Below, in pieces: positions 43,961-52,408 of a DNA stretch of 64,000 bases (position 1 is the first letter of the stretch; each line of letters starts with the position of its first letter). This DNA comes from Rhodoplanes sp963840055 (GTDB taxonomy: Bacteria > Pseudomonadota > Alphaproteobacteria > Rhizobiales > Xanthobacteraceae). The stretch is taken from positions 248,001 to 312,000 of the forward strand of contig CAWIXM010000022.1 of the NCBI GenBank assembly GCA_963840055.1, in the 5' to 3' direction. The position numbers and the translations under genes were made by a program. The notes beneath the pieces were generated by a model, which was given only the letters and a program-made list of their open reading frames with translations, was not told the DNA's origin and ran no database searches.

Positions 43961-44453
43961 CTAGGCCTGCTTCTCCATCCCTCCCCAGCGATAGCAGAGA
44001 TAGAGCAGCACCAGCAGCCACACCGCGATGAACCCGTCCGAGAAGATCGTCAGGAAGTTGTACGGAGCATAGTTGCCTGCGTGCAGCGTCTGGTAGATGT
44101 GGCCGTAGGTGGCCCCGAGCAAGAAGAACGACCATCCGAGCCCGGTCGCAAGCCAGAACGAGCCATCAATCCAAAGGCAGAGGAAGCCCAGAACGCCCCA
44201 CGCCCCGTCGTGAACCCCGACCTCGAATTGGAACGGACTTCCCGGCGGCCAGCCGATGCTTTTCGCCGTCTGATCGGCGAAGAAGATGTGAGGGATGAAC
44301 CCGAATATCAGGCCGACGAAGCCGACGTCCAAGACGAGGGCATAGAGAAGCAGGAGGCGAATAACGCGGACGCGCGTCCTCGGCTGCTTTTGAGACGCCG
44401 AGATGCACCAAGGGGAGCACGATGCTTAAGAGAGCGATGACCAAGTCGATCAT
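43961..44453 (-). pseudogene. DUF6790-like membrane protein gene with a frameshift
   Basis: The N-terminus begins at ATG 44453 (MIDLVIALLSIVLPLVHLGV then SKAAEDARPR) in one frame. At about 44365-44372 the sequence must shift to continue VIRLLLLYALVLDVGFVGLI and on to FGFIPHIFFADQTAKSIGWP, the DUF6790 hallmark, ending at 43961. A one-base gain or two-base loss explains it. Four TM segments would result. The longest single frame (from TTG 44332) lacks the first TM. Family name from memory. Confidence 0.72.
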
Positions 44454-44507
44454 TGGGTGAAACCTCACGCCTCTGCGGAGCGGTGCTCGCAATTCTTGCG
44501 GGGTCGT

Positions 44508-45365
44508 TTAGAAGCAAAGCGTGGTCACGACGTTCCCGCGCTTGTCTTTGATCGCCCAGCGGCATTGCAGGCGCTTGAGCGCGGCCTTGGCGTCTTCGTT
44601 GCCAAGCGCGGCGGCTTTCTCGTAATAGGCTTTGGCGGCGTTTGTGTCCTGCGGCCCCCCTCGCCCGCTCTGCGCGAATGCGCCCATCCGTTCCAACGCT
44701 CCCGGGTGATTTTGCGCGGCCGCTTTTTCAAACAGCGCTCGTGCGGCGACGTCGTCCTTGTCTCCGCCGATACCCTCTGCAATCATCAATCCGAGCTGGT
44801 ATTGCGCTTCTGCGGAATCCTTCTCCGCCGCTTTCGCAAGCAAGGCTCTCGCCTTGGCGGGATCCGGCGGCGCGTTGCCGCCCTCGGAGAGGGCTGCGAG
44901 ATTAGTGACGCCGCGCGGATTGCCCCCCTCGGCGGCGCGCTCGAACAGCTTACGCGCCTGGGCTTCGTCCTTGGGAACGCCTGACCCCGTCCCATACATC
45001 ACGCCGAGTTCGACCATGGCCGACGTGCTCCCGCGGTCGGCGGCCTTGCGATAGGCGCTGAGCGCCTCCGGCAATTGTCGATTGGCGGCGTAGGCGCGGC
45101 CGAGCTGGAAAAGCGCGCGGCGCGACTTTGCCGCCGCCACCTTACAAAACTTGATCGCCGTCGCGATATCGGACGGCGCGATGTCGGCTGTGCCTTGGAC
45201 ATCCGCCGGCTTGTCCGGATCGGTCGGGTCGGCAGCGAGCCGGTCGCAAAGCACGAGATCGGCGGACTGGGCGTCGGCGGAGGAATAAGCGGCGGCCATG
45301 GTCAGCGGCAACAGGCAAATGCCGACGCTGCCAGCGACCGAAATTGCGCCAGATCGTTTTATCAT
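44508..45365 (-). CDS. Secreted Sel1/TPR-repeat protein
   Basis: 285 residues from ATG 45365 (the frame is open to 45449). An N-terminal signal peptide ends near ADA(Q) at ~33. The rest consists of Sel1-like repeats, for example ARALFEKAAAQNHPGALERM, AMVELGVMYGTGSGVPKDEA and AEAQYQLGLMIAEGIGGDKD, giving about five to six units. Cys residues near both ends may form disulfides. Such periplasmic SLR proteins act as adaptors; the partner is unknown. Confidence 0.87.
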   Translation of the reverse strand: MIKRSGAISVAGSVGICLLPLTMAAAYSSADAQSADLVLCDRLAADPTDPDKPADVQGTADIAPSDIATAIKFCKVAAAKSRRALFQLGRAYAANRQLPEALSAYRKAADRGSTSAMVELGVMYGTGSGVPKDEAQARKLFERAAEGGNPRGVTNLAALSEGGNAPPDPAKARALLAKAAEKDSAEAQYQLGLMIAEGIGGDKDDVAARALFEKAAAQNHPGALERMGAFAQSGRGGPQDTNAAKAYYEKAAALGNEDAKAALKRLQCRWAIKDKRGNVVTTLCF

Positions 45366-45497
45366 GACCCCGAGCCGCCATTGTGCACAGCGCTTCTTAT
45401 GAAACGAACTTAGGCCTGCATCCCTGGGCCAGCAAGCGTAACCTGGCAAATGCGCTCAGCCTCGCCGACGCTCCAGCCGCTCGGCGTCAAGTCCGTT

Positions 45498-46304
45498 TCA
45501 GATTTTTGGCAGGGAGCTGAGGCCGGCAGGCGAAAAGCCCAGATCGAGCTTCTTCCATTCTTTGTATTTTGCGCTGGGCAAAAAACCGAATGGCTGACAC
45601 TGGCGCAGAGCGTGCCTGGCCGTTTGCAACAGCGCAGCGCCCTTCGGCGATGCGCTTGCCGCAAGCAGCGTCGGCTCTTCCGTCAGCGCCCCATTCCGCT
45701 GCAGCGACACGCGCAAAACCACGACGAGTTTCTGAGCGTCCGCCCCCGCAAGGCTGGGTGGCGGAGTCCAACATTCTTTCACGCGCGCCTTGAGGGCCGC
45801 GATCTCTCGATCGGAGAGCTTGGCCGCGCTTGGAATCATGTCGAACCCGACGCTTGCGGTCATGAGCGGCGAATTGATCCAGCTCACCGGAAGCTGCGCG
45901 TCGTCGGACGCGGGCTCGGGTTGCGCGGCCTGCGGATCGAATGCGGCCATTTCCGCCGGCTGCGCCGTCTGCGTGGACGGTGCCGGCTGTGCGGTCTGCG
46001 CGGGCGGCGTCGGCTGGACGTCCTGGCGCGGCGCTTGCTGATTCGGCTGGGCCTGCTCTTGGCGCTGCGGCGACGGGGAAGGCTGCGGCTCGTCCTTCTG
46101 GCCCATTGCAATGTCTTGGACCTTCGGCTTGGCCGCCGCTTGCGCCTTCGTCATCTCGTCGAGCTTGTCGGACGGCACCAGTTCGACAACAATCTCATGG
46201 GTGATCGCCGGTAGCGGCCCACGGGCAACCCATACCAGCGGCCCCCACAACAGGCCGTGGGCGATAACGGATATGGCTAGCGCGGTGCGCACGACGCCCT
46301 GCAC
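45498..46304 (-). CDS. TonB/TolA-like envelope protein
   Basis: About 268 residues if it starts at GTG 46304 (VQGVVRTALAISVIAHGLLW); the frame is open to 46454, so the start is uncertain. Single N-terminal TM helix, then a Pro/Gln/Ala-rich periplasmic linker (about 60-125), and a TolA/TonB-like C-domain with LKARVKECWTPPPSLAGADA and RVSLQRNGALTEEPTLLAAS. This architecture spans the periplasm and transmits proton-motive-force energy or anchors outer-membrane parts. No exbB/tolQ genes are nearby. Confidence 0.78.
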   Translation of the reverse strand: MQGVVRTALAISVIAHGLLWGPLVWVARGPLPAITHEIVVELVPSDKLDEMTKAQAAAKPKVQDIAMGQKDEPQPSPSPQRQEQAQPNQQAPRQDVQPTPPAQTAQPAPSTQTAQPAEMAAFDPQAAQPEPASDDAQLPVSWINSPLMTASVGFDMIPSAAKLSDREIAALKARVKECWTPPPSLAGADAQKLVVVLRVSLQRNGALTEEPTLLAASASPKGAALLQTARHALRQCQPFGFLPSAKYKEWKKLDLGFSPAGLSSLPKI

Positions 46305-46655
46305 CCCCCGATGCAAAAACCAGTAACCGAGGTGTCTAAGGCAGAATTCCGTTAGCGATGTGTCTTTCGAGCAGCGCAGAGCCGCTGCGGGACGTTTTTT
46401 CTTAGGGGTGTGACTTATTTGCCTAATTCGCCGGCACCAGCGGGGCGCCGGCACGAGGAGCCTGTGATGCGATGCGAATGGAACTCACACCCTCAACGGG
46501 CTGTGATTCAGCCCCTGTTCCAGGTATTGCACTCCTGTTATCACTAGTATGGATGCAGCGTTCGACCCCAACTTTGGCGCAGGGTCTCAATTTTCGCTGG
46601 CGTTGCCGCGGTCCCATGACCGCGAACGTCGTCTCGCATCGAAGCCAAGGAGTGG
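46305..46655. other. Intergenic region between divergent TonB/TolA-like and radical SAM genes
   Basis: 351 bp. Both promoters should be here. GGAAC occurs at 46480-46484, recalling the -35 of EcfG-dependent promoters, but the matching CGTT at the proper distance is not present. AAGGAG at 46647-46652 is the ribosome site of the downstream gene. No small ORF was judged credible. Confidence 0.5.
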
Positions 46656-48275
46656 ATGATGGCCCATCCCTGCCGGGTACTGCTGATTTATCCCGGATTT
46701 GTTCCGAACACGTTTTGGAACTACCAGGCGACCTGCGAGCTGTTCGGCGTTCGCTATCCGGCTGCGCCGCTCGGTCTGATCACCGTCGCGGCGATGCTGC
46801 CGCAGGCGTGGGAGGTGCGCCTCATCGACCGCAACGTCGAGGAGTTGCATGACGAGGATATCCTGTGGGCCGATCTGGTGATGACCGGCGGGATGATCAA
46901 CCAGCAACCCGACTGTCTCGGCGTGATCGACCGCTGCCACGCCCTTGGCAAGCCGGTGGCCGTCGGCGGCCCCGACGTCACGTCGAGCCCGCACCTCTAC
47001 CGCTCCGCCGATTTCCAGGTACTGGGAGAGGCCGAGGACATCATCAAGGATTTCATCGCGGCCTGCGAGCGGGGCGAGCGTTCCGGCGTGTTCGAGGCGC
47101 AGAAATTCCAGGTCGACGTCACCACGACGCCGATGCCGCGCTACGACCTGCTCAAGTTCGACCGCTATTTTTATATCTGCGTGCAGTATTCGCGCGGGTG
47201 CCCGTTCACCTGCGAATTCTGCGACATCATCGAGCTTTATGGGCGCGTGCCGCGAACCAAGACCAACGAGCAGATACTTGCCGAGCTCGACTATCTCTAT
47301 CAACTCGGCTACCGCGGACACGTCGACTTCGTCGACGACAACCTCATTGGCAACAAGAAGGCGGTCAAGAAATTCCTGCCCGAGCTCAAGGCATGGCTGC
47401 AGGCCCGCGACTACCCGTTCGAGTTCTCGACCGAAGCTTCGATCAACCTCGCCGATGACGACGCACTGCTGCGGATGATGACGGAGGCGAATTTCTTCGC
47501 GGTGTTCGTCGGCATCGAAAGTCCCGATCCCGAGACCCTGGCGGCGACGCGAAAAAAGCAAAACACCCGCCGCGACATTGTCGCGAGCATTCACCGGATC
47601 TACGGCGCCGGCATGTTCGTCACCGCCGGATTCATCATCGGTTTCGACAGCGAGCGGCAATCGGTCGCCGACGCCATGGTGCAATTCATCGAGGATTGCG
47701 CGATCCCCCTGGCCATGGTCGGCCTGCTATACGCCCTGCCGAACACGCAGCTCACGCGCCGGCTCGCCAAGGAAGGCAGGTTGTATCAGGGTCATGACGT
47801 GATGCGACCGGATCGCAGCGGCGATCAGTGCCTGTTGGGAATCAATTTCGAGCCCAAACGGCCGATGCGCGACATCCTCTCGGACTACCGGCAGATCCTG
47901 GACAACCTGTATTCGCCGGAGGCGTTCGCGGGCCGGCTGCGACGGCTTTGCGATCTCCTCGACCGCTCGAATAGCCGGCGACGCCCGCCAAAGGGCGACA
48001 TCAAGCTTCGCTCCGGAGCCGCCGAGCACTTCAACCGAATCATCAACCACCTGCCTGAGGCGCGCACGGCCTTCCAGGAGACCATGCGCTATTGCGCCTC
48101 GACCAACCCGCGCGCACTGCGTTTCATCGTCCTGATGATGGGAATCTATCTTCACCTCGGACCGCTCTCGCGGCACGTCATCGCAACGATGGATGATCGC
48201 ATTGCAGCGCAAGATACCCCGCGACTCTTAATGCCACCGGCGGCTCAGGAAGCGCACGCTGGCGCTGCTTTCTGA
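46656..48275 (+). CDS. B12-binding radical SAM protein, HpnP-like (hopanoid C-2 methylase candidate)
   Basis: 539 residues; ATG 46656 or the adjacent ATG 46659 (AAGGAG just upstream). The N-terminal cobalamin-binding Rossmann part runs from VLLIYPGFVPNTFWNYQ to about 140. The radical SAM core has C182-PFT-C186-EF-C189 (CxxxCxxC) within SRGCPFTCEFCDIIELYGRV, then VDFVDDNLIGNKKAVKKFLP. A C-terminal DUF4070-type region follows. HpnP, which methylates hopanoids at C-2, has this architecture and this FCDIIE-type neighbourhood, but other DUF4070 proteins do too. No other hopanoid genes are in the window, so the assignment is tentative. Confidence 0.62.
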   Translation: MMAHPCRVLLIYPGFVPNTFWNYQATCELFGVRYPAAPLGLITVAAMLPQAWEVRLIDRNVEELHDEDILWADLVMTGGMINQQPDCLGVIDRCHALGKPVAVGGPDVTSSPHLYRSADFQVLGEAEDIIKDFIAACERGERSGVFEAQKFQVDVTTTPMPRYDLLKFDRYFYICVQYSRGCPFTCEFCDIIELYGRVPRTKTNEQILAELDYLYQLGYRGHVDFVDDNLIGNKKAVKKFLPELKAWLQARDYPFEFSTEASINLADDDALLRMMTEANFFAVFVGIESPDPETLAATRKKQNTRRDIVASIHRIYGAGMFVTAGFIIGFDSERQSVADAMVQFIEDCAIPLAMVGLLYALPNTQLTRRLAKEGRLYQGHDVMRPDRSGDQCLLGINFEPKRPMRDILSDYRQILDNLYSPEAFAGRLRRLCDLLDRSNSRRRPPKGDIKLRSGAAEHFNRIINHLPEARTAFQETMRYCASTNPRALRFIVLMMGIYLHLGPLSRHVIATMDDRIAAQDTPRLLMPPAAQEAHAGAAF

Positions 48276-48292
48276 TCTTATCCGGTCGCGTA

Positions 48293-48374
48293 AGCGTATT
48301 TTGTTGCGCCGCATAAGTCCACTTCCACTGAGCGGTTTGCACGCAGTGCAAGAAACGGATGAGCGTATTTTGTT
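48293..48374. promoter_or_regulatory. Palindrome and direct repeats upstream of the phasin gene
   Basis: TTGCAC-GCA-GTGCAA (48337-48351) is a perfect 6-bp inverted repeat with a 3-nt centre. It is flanked by two copies of the 13-mer AGCGTATTTTGTT (48293-48305 and 48362-48374). PhaR-type regulators of phasin genes bind TGC/GCA dyads, so an operator is a reasonable guess. The arrangement is seen; the regulator is inferred. Confidence 0.45.
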
Positions 48375-48480
48375 CAACCGACATTCAACTTGTGCAATAT
48401 CCAATTGTTGTCTTGATGACGCACCGATCTTGCGGCGAGACCGGAAAAGCGCAAGTATTTTTGCCGACATGGAGGGCGCC

Positions 48481-48852
48481 ATGAATAACAGCACGACACC
48501 ACCTTTCGAGATTCCCACCGACATGCATAAAATGACGGAACAGAGCATGGTGCAGGTGAGAGGGGCTATTGACGCATATATCCAATTTCTGCAACGCGCG
48601 ATTCCCGAAGACATCATGGGCGGCTCGGAACTGAGCCACAAAGTCCTCACTTATGCCGAGCGCAATTTAGCGAGCGCTTTCGACTTCGGACAAAGGCTGA
48701 TGCTGGTGAGGGATGTCCGCTCCCTGGTGCAGCTGCAGATGGACTTTATTCAACGACAAACGCAAGCGATGACCGAGCAGGCGTTTGACTTGCGGGAGGC
48801 GACGACCAAGACGGTGATGGAAAACCTACAGTCAAAGTTTTTAAACACCTGA
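48481..48852 (+). CDS. Phasin family protein
   Basis: 123 residues from ATG 48481 (GGAGG upstream; the frame is open to 48301). All-helical and amphipathic, with QVRGAIDAYIQFLQRAIPED and LVQLQMDFIQRQTQAMTEQA, which match the alphaproteobacterial phasin_2 profile. Phasins coat polyhydroxyalkanoate granules, and some act more generally as stress chaperones. No pha synthesis genes are nearby. A palindromic site lies upstream, and a 14-bp hairpin follows the stop. Confidence 0.85.
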   Translation: MNNSTTPPFEIPTDMHKMTEQSMVQVRGAIDAYIQFLQRAIPEDIMGGSELSHKVLTYAERNLASAFDFGQRLMLVRDVRSLVQLQMDFIQRQTQAMTEQAFDLREATTKTVMENLQSKFLNT

Positions 48853-48931
48853 TCGTGGGTTGGGCCATGGCCGATCAACCCGTGATATGGTTGAAAACGC
48901 CGCAAGGTTATTGGCTATCAATTTTTTCTAT

Positions 48932-48962
48932 CCCGGTGGCTCATCAAAGATGAGCCACCGGG
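48932..48962 (+). terminator. 14-bp perfect hairpin after the phasin gene
   Basis: CCCGGTGGCTCATC (48932-48945) pairs fully with GATGAGCCACCGGG (48949-48962) around an AAA loop. It lies 80 bp past the phasin stop. The following bases are only moderately T-rich (CTCTTTAA), so it is either a weak intrinsic terminator or an mRNA-stabilising 3' structure. Confidence 0.55.
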
Positions 48963-49047
48963 CGCTGCCTCTTTAACCCAGCAATTCCGGCGTGAGACCT
49001 AGCGGCAAAGCGAAGCGGTAAGGCCTACCAATAAAAGGAACGAGATT

Positions 49048-49434
49048 ATGCAAACCGCAAAAGAAATAATGACGACGCCGGTCGTGACGATCGCGGCCTC
49101 GGCCTCGGTGGCCGAGGCCATGCAGCTGATGTCCGACAAGCATTTGCGCGGCTTGATGGTGGAACCGAGCAGCCCGGGAGATTCTTACGGGATCGTCACC
49201 GATTCCGATATCGTCTACAAAGTGGCGGCGATCGGCAAAAATCCGGATGCCGTAAAGATCGGCGAGGTCATGACCAAACCCTGCGTCGAGGTTGATCCCG
49301 ACATGACGGTGCAGGAGGTGTGTCAAATCTTGTCCCGCAATCATCTGCATCGCGCCCCGGTGGTCAAAGACAAATTGTTGGGCGTGATTACCGTTACCGA
49401 CATTTTGCGCGAAACGATGTGGTGGCAGGGGTAG
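49048..49434 (+). CDS. CBS-domain protein
   Basis: 128 residues, essentially a CBS pair: MTTPVVTIAASASVAEAMQL with LRGLMVEPSSPGDSYGIVTD, then VMTKPCVEVDPDMTVQEVCQ with HRAPVVKDKLLGVITVTDIL. CBS pairs bind adenosine ligands. AAAAGGAACGAG precedes the ATG at 49048. Stand-alone CBS proteins like this are often stress-induced; here it sits after the phasin gene but is separated by a hairpin. The specific target is unknown. Confidence 0.92.
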   Translation: MQTAKEIMTTPVVTIAASASVAEAMQLMSDKHLRGLMVEPSSPGDSYGIVTDSDIVYKVAAIGKNPDAVKIGEVMTKPCVEVDPDMTVQEVCQILSRNHLHRAPVVKDKLLGVITVTDILRETMWWQG

Positions 49435-49543
49435 GCCATCGGCCAGACTGACGCGGCCCATTATCCAAGCGCGCGGCGCTTGCGGTCGAGGGAATAAGGC
49501 TCAATTTTTTTGAATGGCGGCTGGGCGGCGATTATCGTCGCGT

Positions 49544-51064
49544 TCACGCCGACGCTGTTGTCGGCGGCGAGAGACTTTCCGACAGGGGATGATCTGACGC
49601 CTGCGCGGGCTCCCCGCGCAGCGGCCGTTCCTCCATGGCGAGGAGGCAAATAAGTCCCGCAGCGATGCATCCGGCGGCTGCCACGAACAGCCAGCGGAAT
49701 GACCCACTGAGATCGACGCTATGGTGGCTCGCCTCCGCGGCAAGCGCTGCGAGGGTCAGCCCCTCATGGCCTGCGCCGCCACTGAGAATGATGGCGCTGA
49801 AACCGGAAACCGCCAACGCTCCCCCAAGCGAGCGGAAGAAGTTCATGGCACCTGTCGTCGTCCCGAGCTGGTGGGGAAGGACCGCGTTTTGGATCGACAC
49901 CGTGGTCACGGGAAACAGCATGCCTATCCCGAGTCCGGCCAACCCGGTTAGCGCGCAAACGATGACAAGCGGCAAGTTCGGATTGATCGCGAGAACGATG
50001 AGCCCGGCAATGGCGACGGACAGACCCACGACCGGCATGCGCTTGTAGTGTTCGCGGTGCCGCATCGCCCGCCCGACCGCGGTCGCCCCCACCACCGTGC
50101 CGGAGAGCACCGGGATCAGCGCGAGGCCTGACTGGCTTGCGGTAAGCCCGCGTACAACTTCGAAGTACATCGGCACGAATATGATCAAGCCGACCATCGT
50201 TCCGAACACGAGAGTGACCGAAGCGGTGCCCATGCCGACGACCGGATTGAGCAGAATCGAAAGCGGCAGGAAGGGCTCGCGCGCCGTCAATTGCCGAATG
50301 ACGAACAGCGCCGCGAGCGCCACCGCCGCTGTAAGCAAAACGAGAATGGGCGCCGATTCCCACGGGTACCGAGTGCCGCCCCAGGTCAGCACGAGCAGCA
50401 ACGCCACAGTCGCCCCAATCATCAGGGCGGCGCCCGCGAAATCGAGCTGGTGCGGCCGGTCGTGGCGCGGCAGCCGCTTGAGCGCGTTGTTGGACATGAG
50501 CAGCGCGAGGAGGCCGAGCGGCAGATTGATCCAGAAGATCAGCGACCAGTGGAGGTGCTCGGCGAAGAAACCGCCGATCACCGGGCCGCCAATGCTCGAG
50601 GAGGCGAACACTGCGCCGATATATCCCTGGTAGCGTCCGCGTTCGCGCGGCGAGACGACATCGGCGATGACCGTCTGGGCGAGCGACAACAGGCCGCCGC
50701 CGCCGAGACCCTGGAAGGCGCGGGCGATGATCAGAACCATCATCGTCGGCGCGAGAGCGCTCGCTACCGAGCCGATGGAGAACACAGCGATCGCCAAGAG
50801 AAGCATCGCGCGCCGGCCATAGATATCGCTGAGCTTCCCGTAGAGCGGGGTCACCGCCGTGGCGGTCACAAGATAGGCGGTCACCACCCAAGACAGGTTA
50901 TCGACGTCGGCGAGGTCGCGCCCGATCGTCGCTAGGGCGGTCGCAACGATCGTCTGGTCAAGCGCGCCAAGAAACATGGCGAGCAGAATTCCGAGAACGA
51001 TCTTGCGGACGGCGACCGGATCAAGCGGCTCGTCTTCGCCGCGCGCAGGCGTTGGAGAGGTCAT
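49544..51064 (-). CDS. DHA2-family (14-TM) MFS efflux transporter
   Basis: About 506 residues from ATG 51064; the frame is open to 51124. DHA2/EmrB-QacA features: FLGALDQTIVATALATIGRD (motif D1), YLVTATAVTPLYGKLSDIYG then RRAMLL (motif A), FQGLGGGGLLSLAQTVIADV (motif B/C region) and IGGPVIGGFFAEHLHWSLIF. A proton-driven multidrug exporter is expected. No membrane-fusion partner or TetR regulator is adjacent. Convergent with the CBS gene. Confidence 0.93.
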   Translation of the reverse strand: MTSPTPARGEDEPLDPVAVRKIVLGILLAMFLGALDQTIVATALATIGRDLADVDNLSWVVTAYLVTATAVTPLYGKLSDIYGRRAMLLLAIAVFSIGSVASALAPTMMVLIIARAFQGLGGGGLLSLAQTVIADVVSPRERGRYQGYIGAVFASSSIGGPVIGGFFAEHLHWSLIFWINLPLGLLALLMSNNALKRLPRHDRPHQLDFAGAALMIGATVALLLVLTWGGTRYPWESAPILVLLTAAVALAALFVIRQLTAREPFLPLSILLNPVVGMGTASVTLVFGTMVGLIIFVPMYFEVVRGLTASQSGLALIPVLSGTVVGATAVGRAMRHREHYKRMPVVGLSVAIAGLIVLAINPNLPLVIVCALTGLAGLGIGMLFPVTTVSIQNAVLPHQLGTTTGAMNFFRSLGGALAVSGFSAIILSGGAGHEGLTLAALAAEASHHSVDLSGSFRWLFVAAAGCIAAGLICLLAMEERPLRGEPAQASDHPLSESLSPPTTASA

Positions 51065-51422
51065 TAGAAGCAATCGTGGCTTTCTCGAAGAGGTCCGATC
51101 GTCCGGTCCCGCGATCGAACCCAACGGACATATGACGGCCTAAACATCGGCTCGTGCGCGCAGATTTTCAACGGTCCTTAATTGCGGCGGGTGAAACGGC
51201 CGGCGCCCCGCGGCAAGCCATCGACACCCATCGACACCCTCGCTGAGCTTCTGGAAAATCCCAAAGTCTGCTAGCATCCCCGCGAACTCTGCGTTCATGC
51301 GGGAAAGCGCGCTATATTCGTACCGACAGATGTTTACTCAACACGCGCGTCGGCCCTGCGGGCTTCCGGTGCCCGCGAAAAATGATAGCCCGTAGGCCGT
51401 CAAACCAACGTAGGAAAGACCA
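51065..51422. other. Intergenic region between divergent MFS and ABM-like genes
   Basis: 358 bp that should carry both promoters. It contains a short tandem duplication (CATCGACACC twice, about 51219-51238). No credible ORF or RNA gene was seen. Confidence 0.5.
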
Positions 51423-51809
51423 ATGGCCTTCATGCTTAAGATTCGGTGGGATATCAAAAACGGCAAGGTCGCCGATTTCAAATCTAATCAGGAGGCGCTG
51501 TGCAAGGTGATGTTCGATGATCATCCGGGCGTCATCTGCTATCACGTCGACTATCCTTCTGGAAACGTCAGCGAATGGGTCGAGATCTATGCCAATGACG
51601 ACGCCTTTCGTGCTCATCTCGCAAATGAGAACGGCAAGGGGCCGCTGGGCGCTGTCATCGCCGCTTGCGATAAGATTACCTGCCGTTGTTTTGGCGATCC
51701 GGATGCGGAATCGCGAAAAATTCTCGAAGGCTTCGGCACCACCTATCACAAGACGGCGCCGAACGCGTTCGCTCTCCATCCGCGCGCGGATAAGGATTCG
51801 CGAGTCTGA
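51423..51809 (+). CDS. Antibiotic-biosynthesis-monooxygenase-like (dimeric alpha-beta barrel) protein
   Basis: 128 residues; AGGAAAG precedes the ATG at 51423. MLKIRWDIKNGKVADFKSNQ, then VICYHVDYPSGNVSEWVEIY and NDDAFRAHLANENG, fit the ferredoxin-like ABM fold, where small dimers act on quinones or simply bind ligands. Catalytic residues are not conserved enough to predict activity. It starts an operon with a glyoxalase-like gene 9 bp downstream, which suggests reactive-carbonyl or quinone handling. Confidence 0.65.
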   Translation: MAFMLKIRWDIKNGKVADFKSNQEALCKVMFDDHPGVICYHVDYPSGNVSEWVEIYANDDAFRAHLANENGKGPLGAVIAACDKITCRCFGDPDAESRKILEGFGTTYHKTAPNAFALHPRADKDSRV

Positions 51810-51818
51810 GAGGGCGCC

Positions 51819-52214
51819 ATGGCCAAGGCAATCCACATGATGATCCGGGTCCTGGATCCAGAAAAATCGATTGATTTCTACGAGAAAGCATTTGGTCTGA
51901 CGGTCGCCGACCGGTTCGATTTCGATGATTTCACGCTTGTTTATCTACGCAATCCGGAAACGGATTTTGAGGTGGAGTTAACCGTCAACAAGGATCGGAC
52001 CGAGCCCTATAATCACGGCGATGCCTATGGCCATGTCGCGTTCGCGGTTGAGGATCTGGACCGCGAGCGCACGCGGTTGGAAAAACTGGGCCTGGCGCCA
52101 AACCCGATCAAGGAGTTCCATCGCGACGGTACGCTGATGGCGCGCTTCTTTTTCGTGCAAGACCCCGACGGGTACAAGATCGAGATGCTGCAACGGCACG
52201 GCCGCTATCAGTAG
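51819..52214 (+). CDS. Lactoylglutathione lyase / VOC-family glyoxalase I
   Basis: 131 residues. Two beta-alpha-beta-beta-beta modules with glyoxalase I metal ligands: His in AIHMMIRV, Glu in DFEVELTVN, His in YGHVAFAVED and Glu in GYKIEMLQRH. The sequence VLDPEKSIDFYEKAFGLTVA is typical of GloA. It would detoxify methylglyoxal-glutathione hemithioacetal. GAGAGGGCGCC precedes the ATG. Second gene after the ABM-like ORF. Confidence 0.9.
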   Translation: MAKAIHMMIRVLDPEKSIDFYEKAFGLTVADRFDFDDFTLVYLRNPETDFEVELTVNKDRTEPYNHGDAYGHVAFAVEDLDRERTRLEKLGLAPNPIKEFHRDGTLMARFFFVQDPDGYKIEMLQRHGRYQ

Positions 52215-52262
52215 ACACGAAGCCGGCGAGCAAGGGGGCAAACAACCACCAAAGGAGAACCG

Positions 52263-52300
52263 GAGCGAATTCCGATTCCACCGAAACGAAATTCGCTTTA
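52263..52300. repeat. Degenerate copy of the dispersed palindrome
   Basis: GAGCGAATTCCGATTCCACC (52263-52282), then CGAAATTCGCTTTA, matches the first palindrome at 23106-23141, with arm decay on the right side. It lies between the glyoxalase gene and a terminator-like hairpin. Confidence 0.6.
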
Positions 52301-52355
52301 GTCCGTTTGCGCGAATACTATTGTCAGACGCAGGTCACGCCTGCCCTTCGGGATC

Positions 52356-52378
52356 ACGCAGTCGAGAGTCGACTGCGT
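52356..52378. terminator. Hairpin between convergent genes
   Basis: ACGCAGTCGA (52356-52365) and TCGACTGCGT (52369-52378) form a 10-bp perfect stem with a GAG loop, between the glyoxalase gene (+) and a secreted-protein gene (-). It has no long T-run on either side, so terminator function is only suggested by position. Confidence 0.45.
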
Positions 52379-52408
52379 AATTCCGAGCGGCCACCGTGTC
52401 ATGCGGCG

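Noticed and set aside
46480..46505. EcfG-type general stress promoter upstream of the HpnP-like gene
   Set aside because: GGAAC is present but the expected CGTT at 16-17 bp spacing is not; one half-site is too weak to call.
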